30,058 bases of DNA. Source: a virus. The translations under genes and the position numbers were made by a program. A model generated the notes under the pieces. That model was given only the letters and a program-made list of their open reading frames with translations, did not search any database and had not been told where the DNA came from. Positions 9,087 through 17,368 of this stretch are shown here, in pieces. Location: positions 1-30,058 of IMG/VR virus record IMGVR_UViG_3300012003_000013; one strand, given 5' to 3'. Position 1 is the first letter of the stretch; each line of letters begins with the position of its first letter.

Positions 9087-12000
9087 TTGCCCTCCGGTCG
9101 CAAGCTGCCATAGACGGTATGCGTCAACAATTCGTTCGCCACATCCTCGGCTGCCCATTCAATCAGCAACTGCATGTGACGGCAACTCTGTTGGTTCTGG
9201 CTCTGCGCCATGTGATACCGATCACTGTATAGCGTCTTGGGCGCTGGAAGCAACGGAAGATCCCGCGCGGTCGATTGCAGCATCGTAAACCCCGGCGAGT
9301 TGCTGTACCCGCTCAGCTCTCCCAGCAACACACCCACGGTCGGCCGCGTTCCCAGCAGCAGCGAATCCAGCGTCACAAACTCAATCTCTGCCTCGGTCCC
9401 CGGCTGGCACAGCAGCAGGCTCCCAATCTTCAGGTTCATCGGGTAGGGTGTGCCGTTGTCCGCGTAGGTTGAGTAGTCCCGTTGCAGAATCGGGCCGCTC
9501 GCAGTGGGGCCGATCAAGAGCGCCTTGATGCCCGGCTTCACTTCGACGGACTGGATAGCTCCGCACCCTCCCACAATCTGCCGCTGGGTGCTCCACACGT
9601 TGCCACTCTCCGGCGCTCCAAGGATGCCCATGCGATACCAGCCAGTAGCGCCGTCGCCCACATACAGCGCCATGTCCTCGCTCGATCCTTCGTGGTAGGT
9701 CAGATATGCCGCCGCTGGGTCGAACGGCACGAATTGATCGCCGATAAAGAATCCAACCTCGACCTCGCCGGCACCGGGGTCCCAGCTGACAACGCGGTTG
9801 GAGCTCGTCATCATGTACATGGTGCTGCCATTCACGCACTCCGCGTCATAGCTCAGCAACCCAATCCCCTCCTGGAACATCGCCGGTGCGATGAAGGGCG
9901 ATCCGCTCGTTCCCAGCCCGGTTTCGATGTAGGCGTTGGCGGTGCTGTAGACCAACAGGCCAATGCTGGTCGCGCGGCACTTGGTCAACGCTTCCGGCAT
10001 GTTGAAGTAGTTGCCGGGCGGGAAGGCCTCGCTGCCACTGCCGGTCAGTGTGTCCGGCCCTCCTGACCAAATCAGCCGGTTCTTGACGAACCCCCAGATG
10101 CGGCCCAGATGATAGGCGCTGGGTAGGAATCCTGCGGGCGGGGGATTGTTTGCCCCCGCAATCGCCGCCCGCACCAGAATGTTCAGGGCCGTATCGGGCA
10201 CTGTGTCGTTGTAGATGAATGGCACGCCCCCGCCGGGGTTCGCAATCTCATCGGCCTCCAGCAGCACAGCTCCGCCGTCTGCTGTCCGGTAGATCACGAT
10301 GGTGTCCACCTGCGGATCCGGGCTCCCGAAGCCTTGGACATTGGCGACATATCCCCCCTGTAGCACGATGAGGGCGCTTTGGTCTGAGCTGGATCCAACG
10401 TGCTTCGTCACGCTGTTTTTGTAGGCGTAGGCATAGTAATTGCCCGTCGTGCTTACCGGCGCATAGGCTCCGACGTTCAACCACATCGTCAGTTGCGAGA
10501 ACTTCGCCGTTCCGCTGTCGCTGGCGCTCCCCGTGCTGGTGGCATTGAGAAGGAACCGGGTCTGCGTCGGATCGTAGTACGGCCATGTGCCGTTCAGCGC
10601 CGCGTAAGTCATTCCCGTGATCGTGACGGAGCCTGGGAGCCCCGACACATAGTACGGAAATTCGTTGTTCGCGGTGATTGTCGTGGTACCGTAACCGGCA
10701 GTTGCATAGGCCGTAATCGCGGCCGTAAGCGTCTCCGGAGTGAAGCCCCCGGTCGCACCCCATACCGGGATGGCCGTTCCGCTCACCATCACCGGGTTGT
10801 AGGGTCCTCCCTGCGGCGCCTGGATCTGTTGCAGATATCCATTCGAGTCCAGAATCTTCGTCGCCATCGAAACGTTGCGCGACGGCGTAAAGGACGAAAT
10901 GGTCGAATAGTACGGAGCAACCTGCCCCAGGCATAGCCAGGTGATGCCGTTGTCCGCGACCAGGGCCCCGGCGCTTCCGGCCCAGGTGCTTTGGTTCACT
11001 CCTGAGATGCCTGCGTTCTGCGCGATATAGACATACTCGTAGGACAGCGCTCCAATGAGCGCTTTTACATAAGCTCCTTTGGTGTAGGCCGTCCCAGCGG
11101 TCCATGCACCGGTGCCCAGATACTTCCACGTCACCGTGCCGTCCGTGGTGACCGCGCCGATCGACGTGGTGTTCCAGGTAGGAACCGCCGCCCCCGTGAT
11201 TCCACTTTGTGTAATTTGGAAAAGATGGCTGGATCCGTCGTCGACGACCCCGGACTGCCAGTAGGCCGTATTCGGTGCCCATGCCTCATACGCCATCGCC
11301 GGTGCTTTGCTCTGAAAGATCGTCGGCAGAGCGACCGGTGTAGCAATCCCCCAGTTCTGCACATAGCTGCCGCGGTTGATCCACTGCGCTCCGCCATCCT
11401 GCATCACCGCCCAGAGTGTCGTCGCCCACGTAGGCATCGCCAGGCCGGTGATGCCGGTCCCGCTGGAGGCGATCCCGGTATCGGCCGCGCTGGCATAGTC
11501 GGCATGAGAGACGGCAAAGGTGAGCTGATTGCTCTCCTGTCCACCTGGCAGCACGCTGGCGATCGGGAGCGTTGCGCCATTGAGAAAGGTTGCTGTCGTA
11601 AGCCCGCTAAGTGCCAGCTGAACGCCCACCATTTGGAAAAGATTGTAGGGCACGCTGACCGACGTATTGTTGATCGTCGGCGGCGTTCCTGCCGCATAGG
11701 AGCTGGCCGTGGTCTGTGTAAAGCTGTTGGTCGTCGAAGTGAAGTAACTAGCTTCTGCGCCTGGAGTCTGCGAGACATAAATCCGGTAGCCGGCAACGCC
11801 GCTCATGGGCGGCCACGCCCAATTGATCTCGGACGTTGCCCCGGCCGTCACGACGGCGGCGGATTCATTGCCTGCCTGCGTCACGTTGCCGGTCGGATCC
11901 ACGCCACAGATACGAATGTAATTGTTGCCGGCCGGGATCGTTCCTCCAGTCGCAAGCGCGGTGCCGGTAGGAGTTCCGGCCGAATCTGCGATCTGCGATG

Positions 12001-12649
12001 TGTCCAGCGTGAGGGTGAGAACGTTGTTCTTGATCGAGACGTTGGAGATGAGCAGGTTGAAGCCGCCCACGGCCTGCTGGATGTGCCCGTTGTAATCGAC
12101 GATGAAGTCGCCCAGCGTCGTGTCGCTGGTGGCTGCCCCATCATAGAGCGTGCTGTACTTCCAGATCTGCGCGCTCAGTACCCACTTCTTCAGGTCCATT
12201 CCGTTGCCGAAGAAAAGCTCGTTGCCCACGGGTTGGAATTGCGTCTTCCCAGCTCCCACGCTCTTGTTCCAGATGTTGAGATTGTTGTACAGCCCCGTCG
12301 CGTCAAAGACGCTCTGGGCTGTGTCGGCCATCACATGGATCTGCTCTACCTCGTTGACAATTGGCTTGAAGCTGCACCAGCGGTTGATCCGCGCGAAGTC
12401 TATTCCGTTGTAGATGGAGCTGCCGGGTGCCCGCACCATCGAAAGCCGCACGCTCAACTCGCAGTTCACGCCGCCGATCAGGCGGTCATAGCGCGCTGCG
12501 GAATAGAACTTCTGCTGGATGTACGGAACGGCCCCGCCCGCCATCGGGTTCTGCTGGGTAATCAGCCCGGAGATGTAGGTGGACATGTTCAGGGGCGCGG
12601 ACCTGCTGGGGTCCTTCTGCGCTCCCATCGCCTGTAAGCCGTCTGCCAC
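9083..12649 (-). CDS. Tail nozzle-like protein with inserted carbohydrate-binding-like modules
   Basis: 1188 residues. GTG start at 12649 with GAGGA upstream; ATG at 12628 is an alternative. The N-terminus (MSTYISGLITQQNP, then RYDRLIGGVNCELSVRLSMV and RAPGSSIYN) matches the usual opening of podovirus nozzle/tail tubular B-type proteins. Residues about 255-330 resemble a fibronectin type III domain (PPMSGVAGYRIYVS). Residues about 400-577 hold three related modules with W-x-P/A...G and DG-x-W motifs (DGGAQW, DGTVTWKYLG, DNGITWLCLG), like carbohydrate-binding or chitin-binding type modules. The region after about 840 (GRIWGFVKNRLIWSGGPDTL) returns to a propeller-like nozzle pattern. It probably closes the tail tube and also touches the cell surface. 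Position just after the tail adaptors supports the call. Confidence 0.65.
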   Translation of the reverse strand: MADGLQAMGAQKDPSRSAPLNMSTYISGLITQQNPMAGGAVPYIQQKFYSAARYDRLIGGVNCELSVRLSMVRAPGSSIYNGIDFARINRWCSFKPIVNEVEQIHVMADTAQSVFDATGLYNNLNIWNKSVGAGKTQFQPVGNELFFGNGMDLKKWVLSAQIWKYSTLYDGAATSDTTLGDFIVDYNGHIQQAVGGFNLLISNVSIKNNVLTLTLDTSQIADSAGTPTGTALATGGTIPAGNNYIRICGVDPTGNVTQAGNESAAVVTAGATSEINWAWPPMSGVAGYRIYVSQTPGAEASYFTSTTNSFTQTTASSYAAGTPPTINNTSVSVPYNLFQMVGVQLALSGLTTATFLNGATLPIASVLPGGQESNQLTFAVSHADYASAADTGIASSGTGITGLAMPTWATTLWAVMQDGGAQWINRGSYVQNWGIATPVALPTIFQSKAPAMAYEAWAPNTAYWQSGVVDDGSSHLFQITQSGITGAAVPTWNTTSIGAVTTDGTVTWKYLGTGAWTAGTAYTKGAYVKALIGALSYEYVYIAQNAGISGVNQSTWAGSAGALVADNGITWLCLGQVAPYYSTISSFTPSRNVSMATKILDSNGYLQQIQAPQGGPYNPVMVSGTAIPVWGATGGFTPETLTAAITAYATAGYGTTTITANNEFPYYVSGLPGSVTITGMTYAALNGTWPYYDPTQTRFLLNATSTGSASDSGTAKFSQLTMWLNVGAYAPVSTTGNYYAYAYKNSVTKHVGSSSDQSALIVLQGGYVANVQGFGSPDPQVDTIVIYRTADGGAVLLEADEIANPGGGVPFIYNDTVPDTALNILVRAAIAGANNPPPAGFLPSAYHLGRIWGFVKNRLIWSGGPDTLTGSGSEAFPPGNYFNMPEALTKCRATSIGLLVYSTANAYIETGLGTSGSPFIAPAMFQEGIGLLSYDAECVNGSTMYMMTSSNRVVSWDPGAGEVEVGFFIGDQFVPFDPAAAYLTYHEGSSEDMALYVGDGATGWYRMGILGAPESGNVWSTQRQIVGGCGAIQSVEVKPGIKALLIGPTASGPILQRDYSTYADNGTPYPMNLKIGSLLLCQPGTEAEIEFVTLDSLLLGTRPTVGVLLGELSGYSNSPGFTMLQSTARDLPLLPAPKTLYSDRYHMAQSQNQQSCRHMQLLIEWAAEDVANELLTHTVYGSLRPEGK

Positions 12650-13357
12650 TCAGAATGTCCTCGCTGTCACGCCCTGCTGCGCTGTCAGGCCAGCCACGGC
12701 AACCTGTCCGGTGCGCTGCAGGAAGGTACTCATAAAGATGTTGATCTGGCGCTCGGTCAGGCCGCTCTGCGCGCTCAGCAGGTGCCCGATAAACTTCTGG
12801 CTGTACGCTGCCATGCGCGGATCGTTGGTCAGCATCGCCGCCATGGTCAGGAATCCCCAGTTGTAGATGTAGCTGTACTCGTCGGGAACCGGCGACCACA
12901 GCCCGGCCATCGATTGAACGATGGGCGGCTTGCGCTGGTACGTCACGGTCGTCCCATACGCCTGGTCCGGTGGCGGGGAGATGCGGAAGGTGATGTTGCC
13001 GTTGTTGTCGTCATCCTGCGCTGCAATGTAGGCGGGCCGGTCGGGGCTGGTGCCGTCGAGCGCCAGCACTTTCTTGAAGGTGATCTCCTTGTTCAAGCCG
13101 CCAATGTCGGCAACGCTGGCAACTTCCTCAAATCCGTAGTCGCCGATTGCGACCGTATAGTCCTGCACGCCAATGGCGCAGGTAAAGGTCGCGGTGGAAC
13201 GGTTCCAGCGCCATTGGAACGGCGGCCCCAGCATCAGCTCGAGCGTCATGTTCGCCGCTGTGAGCGCCGGTTCCTGGCTGCCGATCAGGAGTGGCTGGAA
13301 GCGCACAAACGGTGCAGCCCAGTCCACCGTCGCCTGCAGGTTGATCTTGCTCGCCAT
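12650..13357 (-). CDS. Tail adaptor (tubular A-like), copy 2
   Basis: 235 residues. It carries PPFQWRWN near residues 45-52, a QDYT strand, and PVPDEY around 165. These are typical of short-tailed phage head-tail adaptor proteins that form a ring beneath the portal. The same landmarks, in the same order, occur in the adjacent upstream gene (KPFNWKWN, NDYW, PIPDEY), so the two are paralogues. Its ATG follows immediately after the upstream stop (TAGATG). The next gene, the nozzle, starts one base after its stop. Adaptor identity is inferred from pattern and position between portal and nozzle. Confidence 0.6.
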   Translation of the reverse strand: MASKINLQATVDWAAPFVRFQPLLIGSQEPALTAANMTLELMLGPPFQWRWNRSTATFTCAIGVQDYTVAIGDYGFEEVASVADIGGLNKEITFKKVLALDGTSPDRPAYIAAQDDDNNGNITFRISPPPDQAYGTTVTYQRKPPIVQSMAGLWSPVPDEYSYIYNWGFLTMAAMLTNDPRMAAYSQKFIGHLLSAQSGLTERQINIFMSTFLQRTGQVAVAGLTAQQGVTARTF

Positions 13358-14374
13358 CTAGTTGCCCCCGCGGCGCTGCGCCCAGTTGAACGGGTCGGCT
13401 GGCCCCATCGATCCGGAGCCCATCATGTCGCTGCCCATGATGCTGCTCTGCGGAACGAAGCACGCTGCATCGCGTTCCCTGTCGCCCTGCCGGCACGCGT
13501 CCATCATCGCCTGCAGCCACGCCTGCTTCATCAGTGGGAAGCGCGCCTGCATGGACGGGTCGGGGGAGTTGCGATAGGTGTACGCAATCATTCCATCGCG
13601 GAAGTAGCCCTGATACTCGTCGGGGATCGGGTTGAGCTTCTGTTGCAGGTTGGCGAAGGTGGGCGGCGTTACCTGCGCCACTAGGTTGATCTGGTAGACA
13701 ACGCCCTGCTGCGGTGGCAGCGGTCCCACGCGGAAGCCCTGGCCGTTGGGGTTCGCGACGGTCCACACACAGGTTCCATCTATCACCGTCGTTACAGCGG
13801 TCGGCGTCCACGCATTCGCGGCCGCAAGCGGCCCAGTGCCAGTGGCGGCTGTCGTGCCATAGGTCGTCAGGATCAGGAAGTTGCCGTTCGCGTCGATGAT
13901 GTTGGTGGGTGGGTTGTTCGGCGTCTGCGGCGCTCCCAGCGGGTTGGTATACACCTTGCCGTATCCGGGCCAGGTCTTGCCGTAGAGGCTCGCGTTGTAC
14001 TTCCAGCAAACCTTCTCCGGTGGCGAGCTGGCCCACGCGTCGATGGGGAAGTCGCGCACGCACTCCGGGTAGCAGATCGGCTTGGGCAGCGCCGTGTTGT
14101 TGATGTCCACGGCGGTGCAGTTCTCCAGCCACCCAATGTTGGTCAGGTTGGCGAACCAGTAATCGTTCTGCCAACTGATGGTGTAGAACGGTGCGACGTT
14201 GAGGCTGTTCCACTTCCAGTTGAACGGCTTTGCCAGCAGGTCCTTCATCACGTCGGTCGCGTTCGCAATCGCCGCCAGCGTGGAGTATCCGCCAGCAGGC
14301 AACACAGGGCTGAGTTCGCCCTGCGTTGAGATGTAATCGATGATCGACTGAAGAGTGACGCTGCTGAAGGCCAT
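13358..14374 (-). CDS. Tail adaptor (tubular A-like), copy 1, with insertion
   Basis: 338 residues. KPFNWKWN is at residues 49-56 and NDYWFANL near 70. PIPDEY begins the C-terminal helical part. Between these lies an extra region of roughly 100 residues, rich in Asn, Pro, Gly and Thr, that contains a DGTCVW element like the DG-x-W modules of the nozzle protein. It is the longer paralogue of the next gene. SD-like AGGGAAAAGG lies just before the ATG. It probably forms one of two stacked adaptor rings in the tail. A ring built from both paralogues is also possible. Confidence 0.6.
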   Translation of the reverse strand: MAFSSVTLQSIIDYISTQGELSPVLPAGGYSTLAAIANATDVMKDLLAKPFNWKWNSLNVAPFYTISWQNDYWFANLTNIGWLENCTAVDINNTALPKPICYPECVRDFPIDAWASSPPEKVCWKYNASLYGKTWPGYGKVYTNPLGAPQTPNNPPTNIIDANGNFLILTTYGTTAATGTGPLAAANAWTPTAVTTVIDGTCVWTVANPNGQGFRVGPLPPQQGVVYQINLVAQVTPPTFANLQQKLNPIPDEYQGYFRDGMIAYTYRNSPDPSMQARFPLMKQAWLQAMMDACRQGDRERDAACFVPQSSIMGSDMMGSGSMGPADPFNWAQRRGGN

Positions 14375-14386
14375 CGTACCTTTTCC

Positions 14387-14779
14387 CTACTTCTGTTCGT
14401 TGGCGGGCTGTTTGCTGGCCTGATCGCCTTTAGGATAACCCGAGCCGTCATCGACGTTGGTTTGATCGCGAAGCGCGTTTGCAGCTCCGCCCTGTTGGGC
14501 AATTGCCAGGGTGATCGCGCTGGTCTTCGGACGGTTCGGATCTCGGAGATGCTCGTTCGGCTCGTGGAAGGTTATGCGATTGGTGCCGAAGTCGTACTCC
14601 ACTTCCTCTGCTGCTGCTGTCTCCGTCCCAGTGAGGGCGCCCTTCACGGCGCCGGTCAAAGCGTCTTTCGGGGTTGCATCGGTTACGCCTGCATCGGCAT
14701 TACCGATACTTCTCAGCCTTGCGAGGGCTGCTTCCAGATTGGAAATCAGGCTGTTGGTCGTATTTTTCTGGTCGCTCAT
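14387..14779 (-). CDS. Hypothetical small acidic protein
   Basis: 130 residues from ATG 14779, preceded by GGAG at about 6 nt; a GTG one codon earlier is also open. Not recognised. It is soluble, without cysteines, and low-complexity in the second half (DDGSGYPKGDQASKQPANEQ). The N-terminus (LISNLEAALARLRSI) is one amphipathic helix. It lies between the lysis-like cassette and the tail adaptors, 12 nt before the first adaptor gene. Confidence 0.5.
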   Translation of the reverse strand: MSDQKNTTNSLISNLEAALARLRSIGNADAGVTDATPKDALTGAVKGALTGTETAAAEEVEYDFGTNRITFHEPNEHLRDPNRPKTSAITLAIAQQGGAANALRDQTNVDDGSGYPKGDQASKQPANEQK

Positions 14780-14806
14780 CACTTTTCTCCTTGTTGGATT
14801 TTAGAA

Positions 14807-15409
14807 CTATGCCGCTTCGGAGCTGCGCAGAAATCCACAAATTGCCGTCACGCTCGGATCGGTGAAGTCCTGTTCTGGTGTGTTCGGGTTCGGGGGGTGC
14901 GCCAGAAAGGGGATGGTTATCTTGCCCATCACCTCCTGCAAGCCACTGCAGTACTCCTCATTCTTTGGCTCGACGGGAGGAAGGAAGGGTAACAGCTTCC
15001 GCGCAGCGATCGAGATCTCCGTCTGCCAGTTGTAGTTGTCGTCGAGCAACATAAAGCCGAAGTTCAACTCGGCGATAATCGCGGCTTGCGTCAATCCCTC
15101 GCGGCGGCACAACACCATGTCGCCTGGGTAACTGTCCATGTAGTCCTGCAACAGCCCAATATGGACGCCGGACTTGCTCTCGATCACGCACGGGAAGGTC
15201 GCCTCCAGGGTCAGCCATGGCGCGCTGCTCCAGGGCGTCCACACCATCAGCACATGCGATGGTCCGCCAGACACATCCTCGATGGCCTTGCTGATGTCGT
15301 CGCTGCCCCAGCAGAAAACCAGGTCGCCACCCTGGATGCTGTCATAGAACGCATCCTTGGTGACGAGTGGAAGCCCGGAGGCGGCAACCGAGTTGATGTG
15401 CTGGGCCAT
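14807..15409 (-). CDS. Permuted papain-like (NlpC/P60, YiiX-type) amidase
   Basis: 200 residues. Key landmarks of the permuted NlpC/P60 (YiiX/YaeF-like) family are visible in order: QGGDLVFCWG at residues 26-35, SHVLMVW with His52, an acidic residue in TLEAT (Glu69), and EEYCSGLQ with Cys154. The catalytic Cys follows the His, as in the permuted group. Such enzymes cleave amide bonds in peptidoglycan or related substrates. Being in the same cassette as an endolysin and a holin-like gene supports an envelope target. GAGGGACGGA sits just before the ATG. It has no signal peptide. Confidence 0.65.
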   Translation of the reverse strand: MAQHINSVAASGLPLVTKDAFYDSIQGGDLVFCWGSDDISKAIEDVSGGPSHVLMVWTPWSSAPWLTLEATFPCVIESKSGVHIGLLQDYMDSYPGDMVLCRREGLTQAAIIAELNFGFMLLDDNYNWQTEISIAARKLLPFLPPVEPKNEEYCSGLQEVMGKITIPFLAHPPNPNTPEQDFTDPSVTAICGFLRSSEAA

Positions 15410-15425
15410 TCCGTCCCTCTACGAC

Positions 15426-15818
15426 TTAGGCGATTGGGGTAGTGGGAGCGTAGTCGGCAGGGTTGTAGCCGAGGTTGTTTTGCAGATATTCCGCCGTCCC
15501 GTTCTGCGCCATGATCACGTAGTCATCGACCTTCGTCAGCGTTTCTGCGGGGAGTCCCGGAGTTTGCTTCAGCGTGGTCAGGATGCCGATGATCGTGCTG
15601 TAGATCGTCATCGTCTGTGCCTGTACCGACTGACCTGTCCCGATGTTCTGAAGGAGGGGATTGACGGCGTTCTCCAAACCGGTAAGCAATGGAACAAAAG
15701 CGGCGCCACCGGGGACGAGGATGCCGGTCGCGAGATTGCCAGCCAGTTCGAGGACGCCGATCAGCGACTTCCAATCGAAGGTGGACGCGTGGGCTATTAC
15801 AACGGGGGGCATGGTCAT
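15426..15818 (-). CDS. Hypothetical protein in lysis cassette
   Basis: 130 residues from ATG 15818, which overlaps the lipoprotein stop as ATGA; the much longer open frame upstream is the shadow of the lipoprotein gene. A hydrophobic segment (LIGVLELAGNLATGILVPGG, about residues 19-38) may be membrane-associated, and the rest is a helical soluble domain (LTTLKQTPGLPAETLTKV). Not recognised. Position between a lipoprotein and a papain-like amidase suggests an envelope-related role. Confidence 0.55.
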   Translation of the reverse strand: MTMPPVVIAHASTFDWKSLIGVLELAGNLATGILVPGGAAFVPLLTGLENAVNPLLQNIGTGQSVQAQTMTIYSTIIGILTTLKQTPGLPAETLTKVDDYVIMAQNGTAEYLQNNLGYNPADYAPTTPIA

Positions 15819-16237
15819 TTGGTCACCGCCAATGCTGGGAGGACTGATTGCTGCGCTTGGACTGAGTTGACGGCTGTCTGAGCCGCCAGTTGGGTTGCCG
15901 TCCCGCTGTGGTAGGCCAGGTAGACCGTATCCGCCGCGTTCAGGCTCTCGCTGAACGAGTTGAACGCCGACTTCTCGGTCGCGCTGCGTACCAGCGGTGC
16001 CGTGATCGCCGGGTCCGGAACGCACGCCTTGGTCGTCAGGCTGTAGTTGAGTCCCTGCGTCTCGCACTGGGCTGTCAGGTAGAAGACGCGGGCGCTCTTC
16101 AGGACGTCGCCCATCGTCTGATCCGCCGTGTTGCTGAATCCCGGCGCGAGGGCTGCTGGCGGTGTGGTCGACGTCGCCGTCTTGCATCCCAGGGGAAGGA
16201 TGAGCAGTGCTGCCAGGAATAATGTGATTCGCTTCAT
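15815..16237 (-). CDS. Phage lipoprotein (possible outer spanin-like)
   Basis: 140 residues. It begins MKRITLFLAALLILPLGC, a lipoprotein signal peptide with a lipobox (LPLGC) whose Cys18 would be lipidated. The mature part is Ala/Thr/Ser-rich and helical. AAGGAGAG precedes the ATG. It follows endolysin and holin-like genes, where outer-membrane spanin lipoproteins often lie. It is longer than a typical Rz1 (about 60 residues) and is not Pro-rich, so the spanin role is a guess. A superinfection-exclusion lipoprotein is an alternative. Confidence 0.6.
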   Translation of the reverse strand: MKRITLFLAALLILPLGCKTATSTTPPAALAPGFSNTADQTMGDVLKSARVFYLTAQCETQGLNYSLTTKACVPDPAITAPLVRSATEKSAFNSFSESLNAADTVYLAYHSGTATQLAAQTAVNSVQAQQSVLPALAVTK

Positions 16238-16294
16238 AGGTCTCTCCTTGATTCAATATAGGCGCGGTTTGCGCGGCTTTGCTAGGTAAATCGT

Positions 16295-16582
16295 CTAAGT
16301 TTTTGGGATGGTAGCCGCATCCTGACCTGTGACGGTGATTTTTGTGTCTGTGGTTGCAGTCGGGGTCTGTTGGTGTTGCTCGAAGAGTAACTGATCGATG
16401 GTCGGGTTGTGCAGGATGGCGATGGCCGTCAGGATGAAGCCGCCGAGGGGAGCAAGCCGTGGATGGTAGCTGAGGAAATGGTTCACCGCGTCGATCTGGC
16501 TTGAGGCCGCACCCGCCGCAATGAGTCCCAGAATAACTAGCGTCCGCGTCTTGATGGACTTACCGTTGATTGTGAGGTTCAT
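16295..16582 (-). CDS. Holin-like small membrane protein
   Basis: 95 residues from ATG 16582, overlapping the endolysin stop as ATGA; the longer frame above it is an endolysin shadow. It has two hydrophobic helices (LVILGLIAAGAASSQ, about 15-29, and LGGFILTAIAILHNP, about 46-60) joined by a polar turn, and a hydrophilic Thr-rich tail. Size, two membrane spans and coupling to the endolysin fit a class II-type holin. No family could be named. Confidence 0.55.
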   Translation of the reverse strand: MNLTINGKSIKTRTLVILGLIAAGAASSQIDAVNHFLSYHPRLAPLGGFILTAIAILHNPTIDQLLFEQHQQTPTATTDTKITVTGQDAATIPKT

Positions 16583-17070
16583 ACCGCTTCCGTATATTTC
16601 CCGGCCGCTGCGGTGTTCCAAACCGCTTGCAGTCCTGAAGTAAAATCGGCAATCATGGCCGGGCTTGGGGACGGTGGGATCGTAGGCATCTGGAAGTGGT
16701 CGTCGTCGGGGAAATGGATCCAGTCGCCGCCATAGACCAACCCTTGCTGCTTGAGGTAGCGAACCATCGCTTGAAACGGTGCAGACGATGCGTCCCAGTT
16801 CAGCGCTCCCTCCGCTCCTTGCAGGTACGGCACGATATCGACTGCCAACCCGTAGTTGTGATTCGAGTATCCAGCTCTGGCGTTTGTCACCACGTGCCCC
16901 GGCGTCGTGCGGCCCTGGGCATACAGCGCGTTCTGCTGCTCGGCGGTGCGCAGCCCCTGATACACGCACATCGTCACGCCCTGGGCCGAAAGAAACTTCT
17001 GCGCCTGTCGCACCAGAACGGCGAGGGCCGGATCGACTGTGGCTAGTACGGATTCGCTGCGGGGATCCAT
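16579..17070 (-). CDS. Endolysin, M15-type L-Ala-D-Glu/D-Ala-D-Ala peptidase
   Basis: 163 residues. It carries the metallopeptidase M15 (VanY/endolysin) signature: GLRTAEQQNALYAQGRT at residues 39-55, SNHNYGLAVD at 69-78 supplying zinc ligands His71 and Asp78, and GGDW...DDHF near 114-126 with His125 as the third ligand. These enzymes cut peptide cross-bridges or stems in peptidoglycan. No signal peptide is present, so a holin would be needed for release, and a holin-like gene follows directly. The start overlaps the preceding stop as TAATG. Confidence 0.85.
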   Translation of the reverse strand: MDPRSESVLATVDPALAVLVRQAQKFLSAQGVTMCVYQGLRTAEQQNALYAQGRTTPGHVVTNARAGYSNHNYGLAVDIVPYLQGAEGALNWDASSAPFQAMVRYLKQQGLVYGGDWIHFPDDDHFQMPTIPPSPSPAMIADFTSGLQAVWNTAAAGKYTEAV

Positions 17071-17333
17071 TATGCCTTCTCCTTTTGCTTGCTCAGAAAG
17101 CTGATAAACATGTTCTTCTGCTCTTCGTTATTTTTATCGTGGCGCTCCAGCGTTACCAGTCGCCCATCAACGTGTTCCTTCCCTACGTCCACGGTCGAGG
17201 TCAAGGTTCGCATCCCTTTGTAGATAGAAATCAGGAGATGCCCACATAAGGTAAATAGCCCGGCTACCGCTCCCAGCAGTATTCCCAGAATCCACACCAG
17301 CAGCGTCACCGAGACCGCAATCGTATCTTGCAC
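17070..17333 (-). CDS. Single-span membrane protein in lysis cassette
   Basis: 87 residues, GTG start with GGAG about 9 nt upstream. A long hydrophobic segment at residues 6-38 (VTLLVWILGILLGAVAGLFT) is followed by a charged helical tail (DKNNEEQKNMFISFLSKQKE). This layout suits an inner-membrane spanin or a holin accessory (XhlA-like). A partner for the downstream lipoprotein is possible but unproven. It is coupled to the endolysin by a TAATG overlap. Confidence 0.55.
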   Translation of the reverse strand: MQDTIAVSVTLLVWILGILLGAVAGLFTLCGHLLISIYKGMRTLTSTVDVGKEHVDGRLVTLERHDKNNEEQKNMFISFLSKQKEKA

Positions 17334-17368
17334 GTATGAAGCTCCTGTCGTACAAAATTCACTGCTGG

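Noticed and set aside
15819-16256. Long N-terminal extension of the 15426 frame
   Set aside because: It reads through the lipoprotein gene in another frame; the ATG at 15818 overlaps the lipoprotein stop and is the better start.
16583-16969. N-terminal extension of the holin-like frame
   Set aside because: It lies wholly inside the endolysin gene in another frame.
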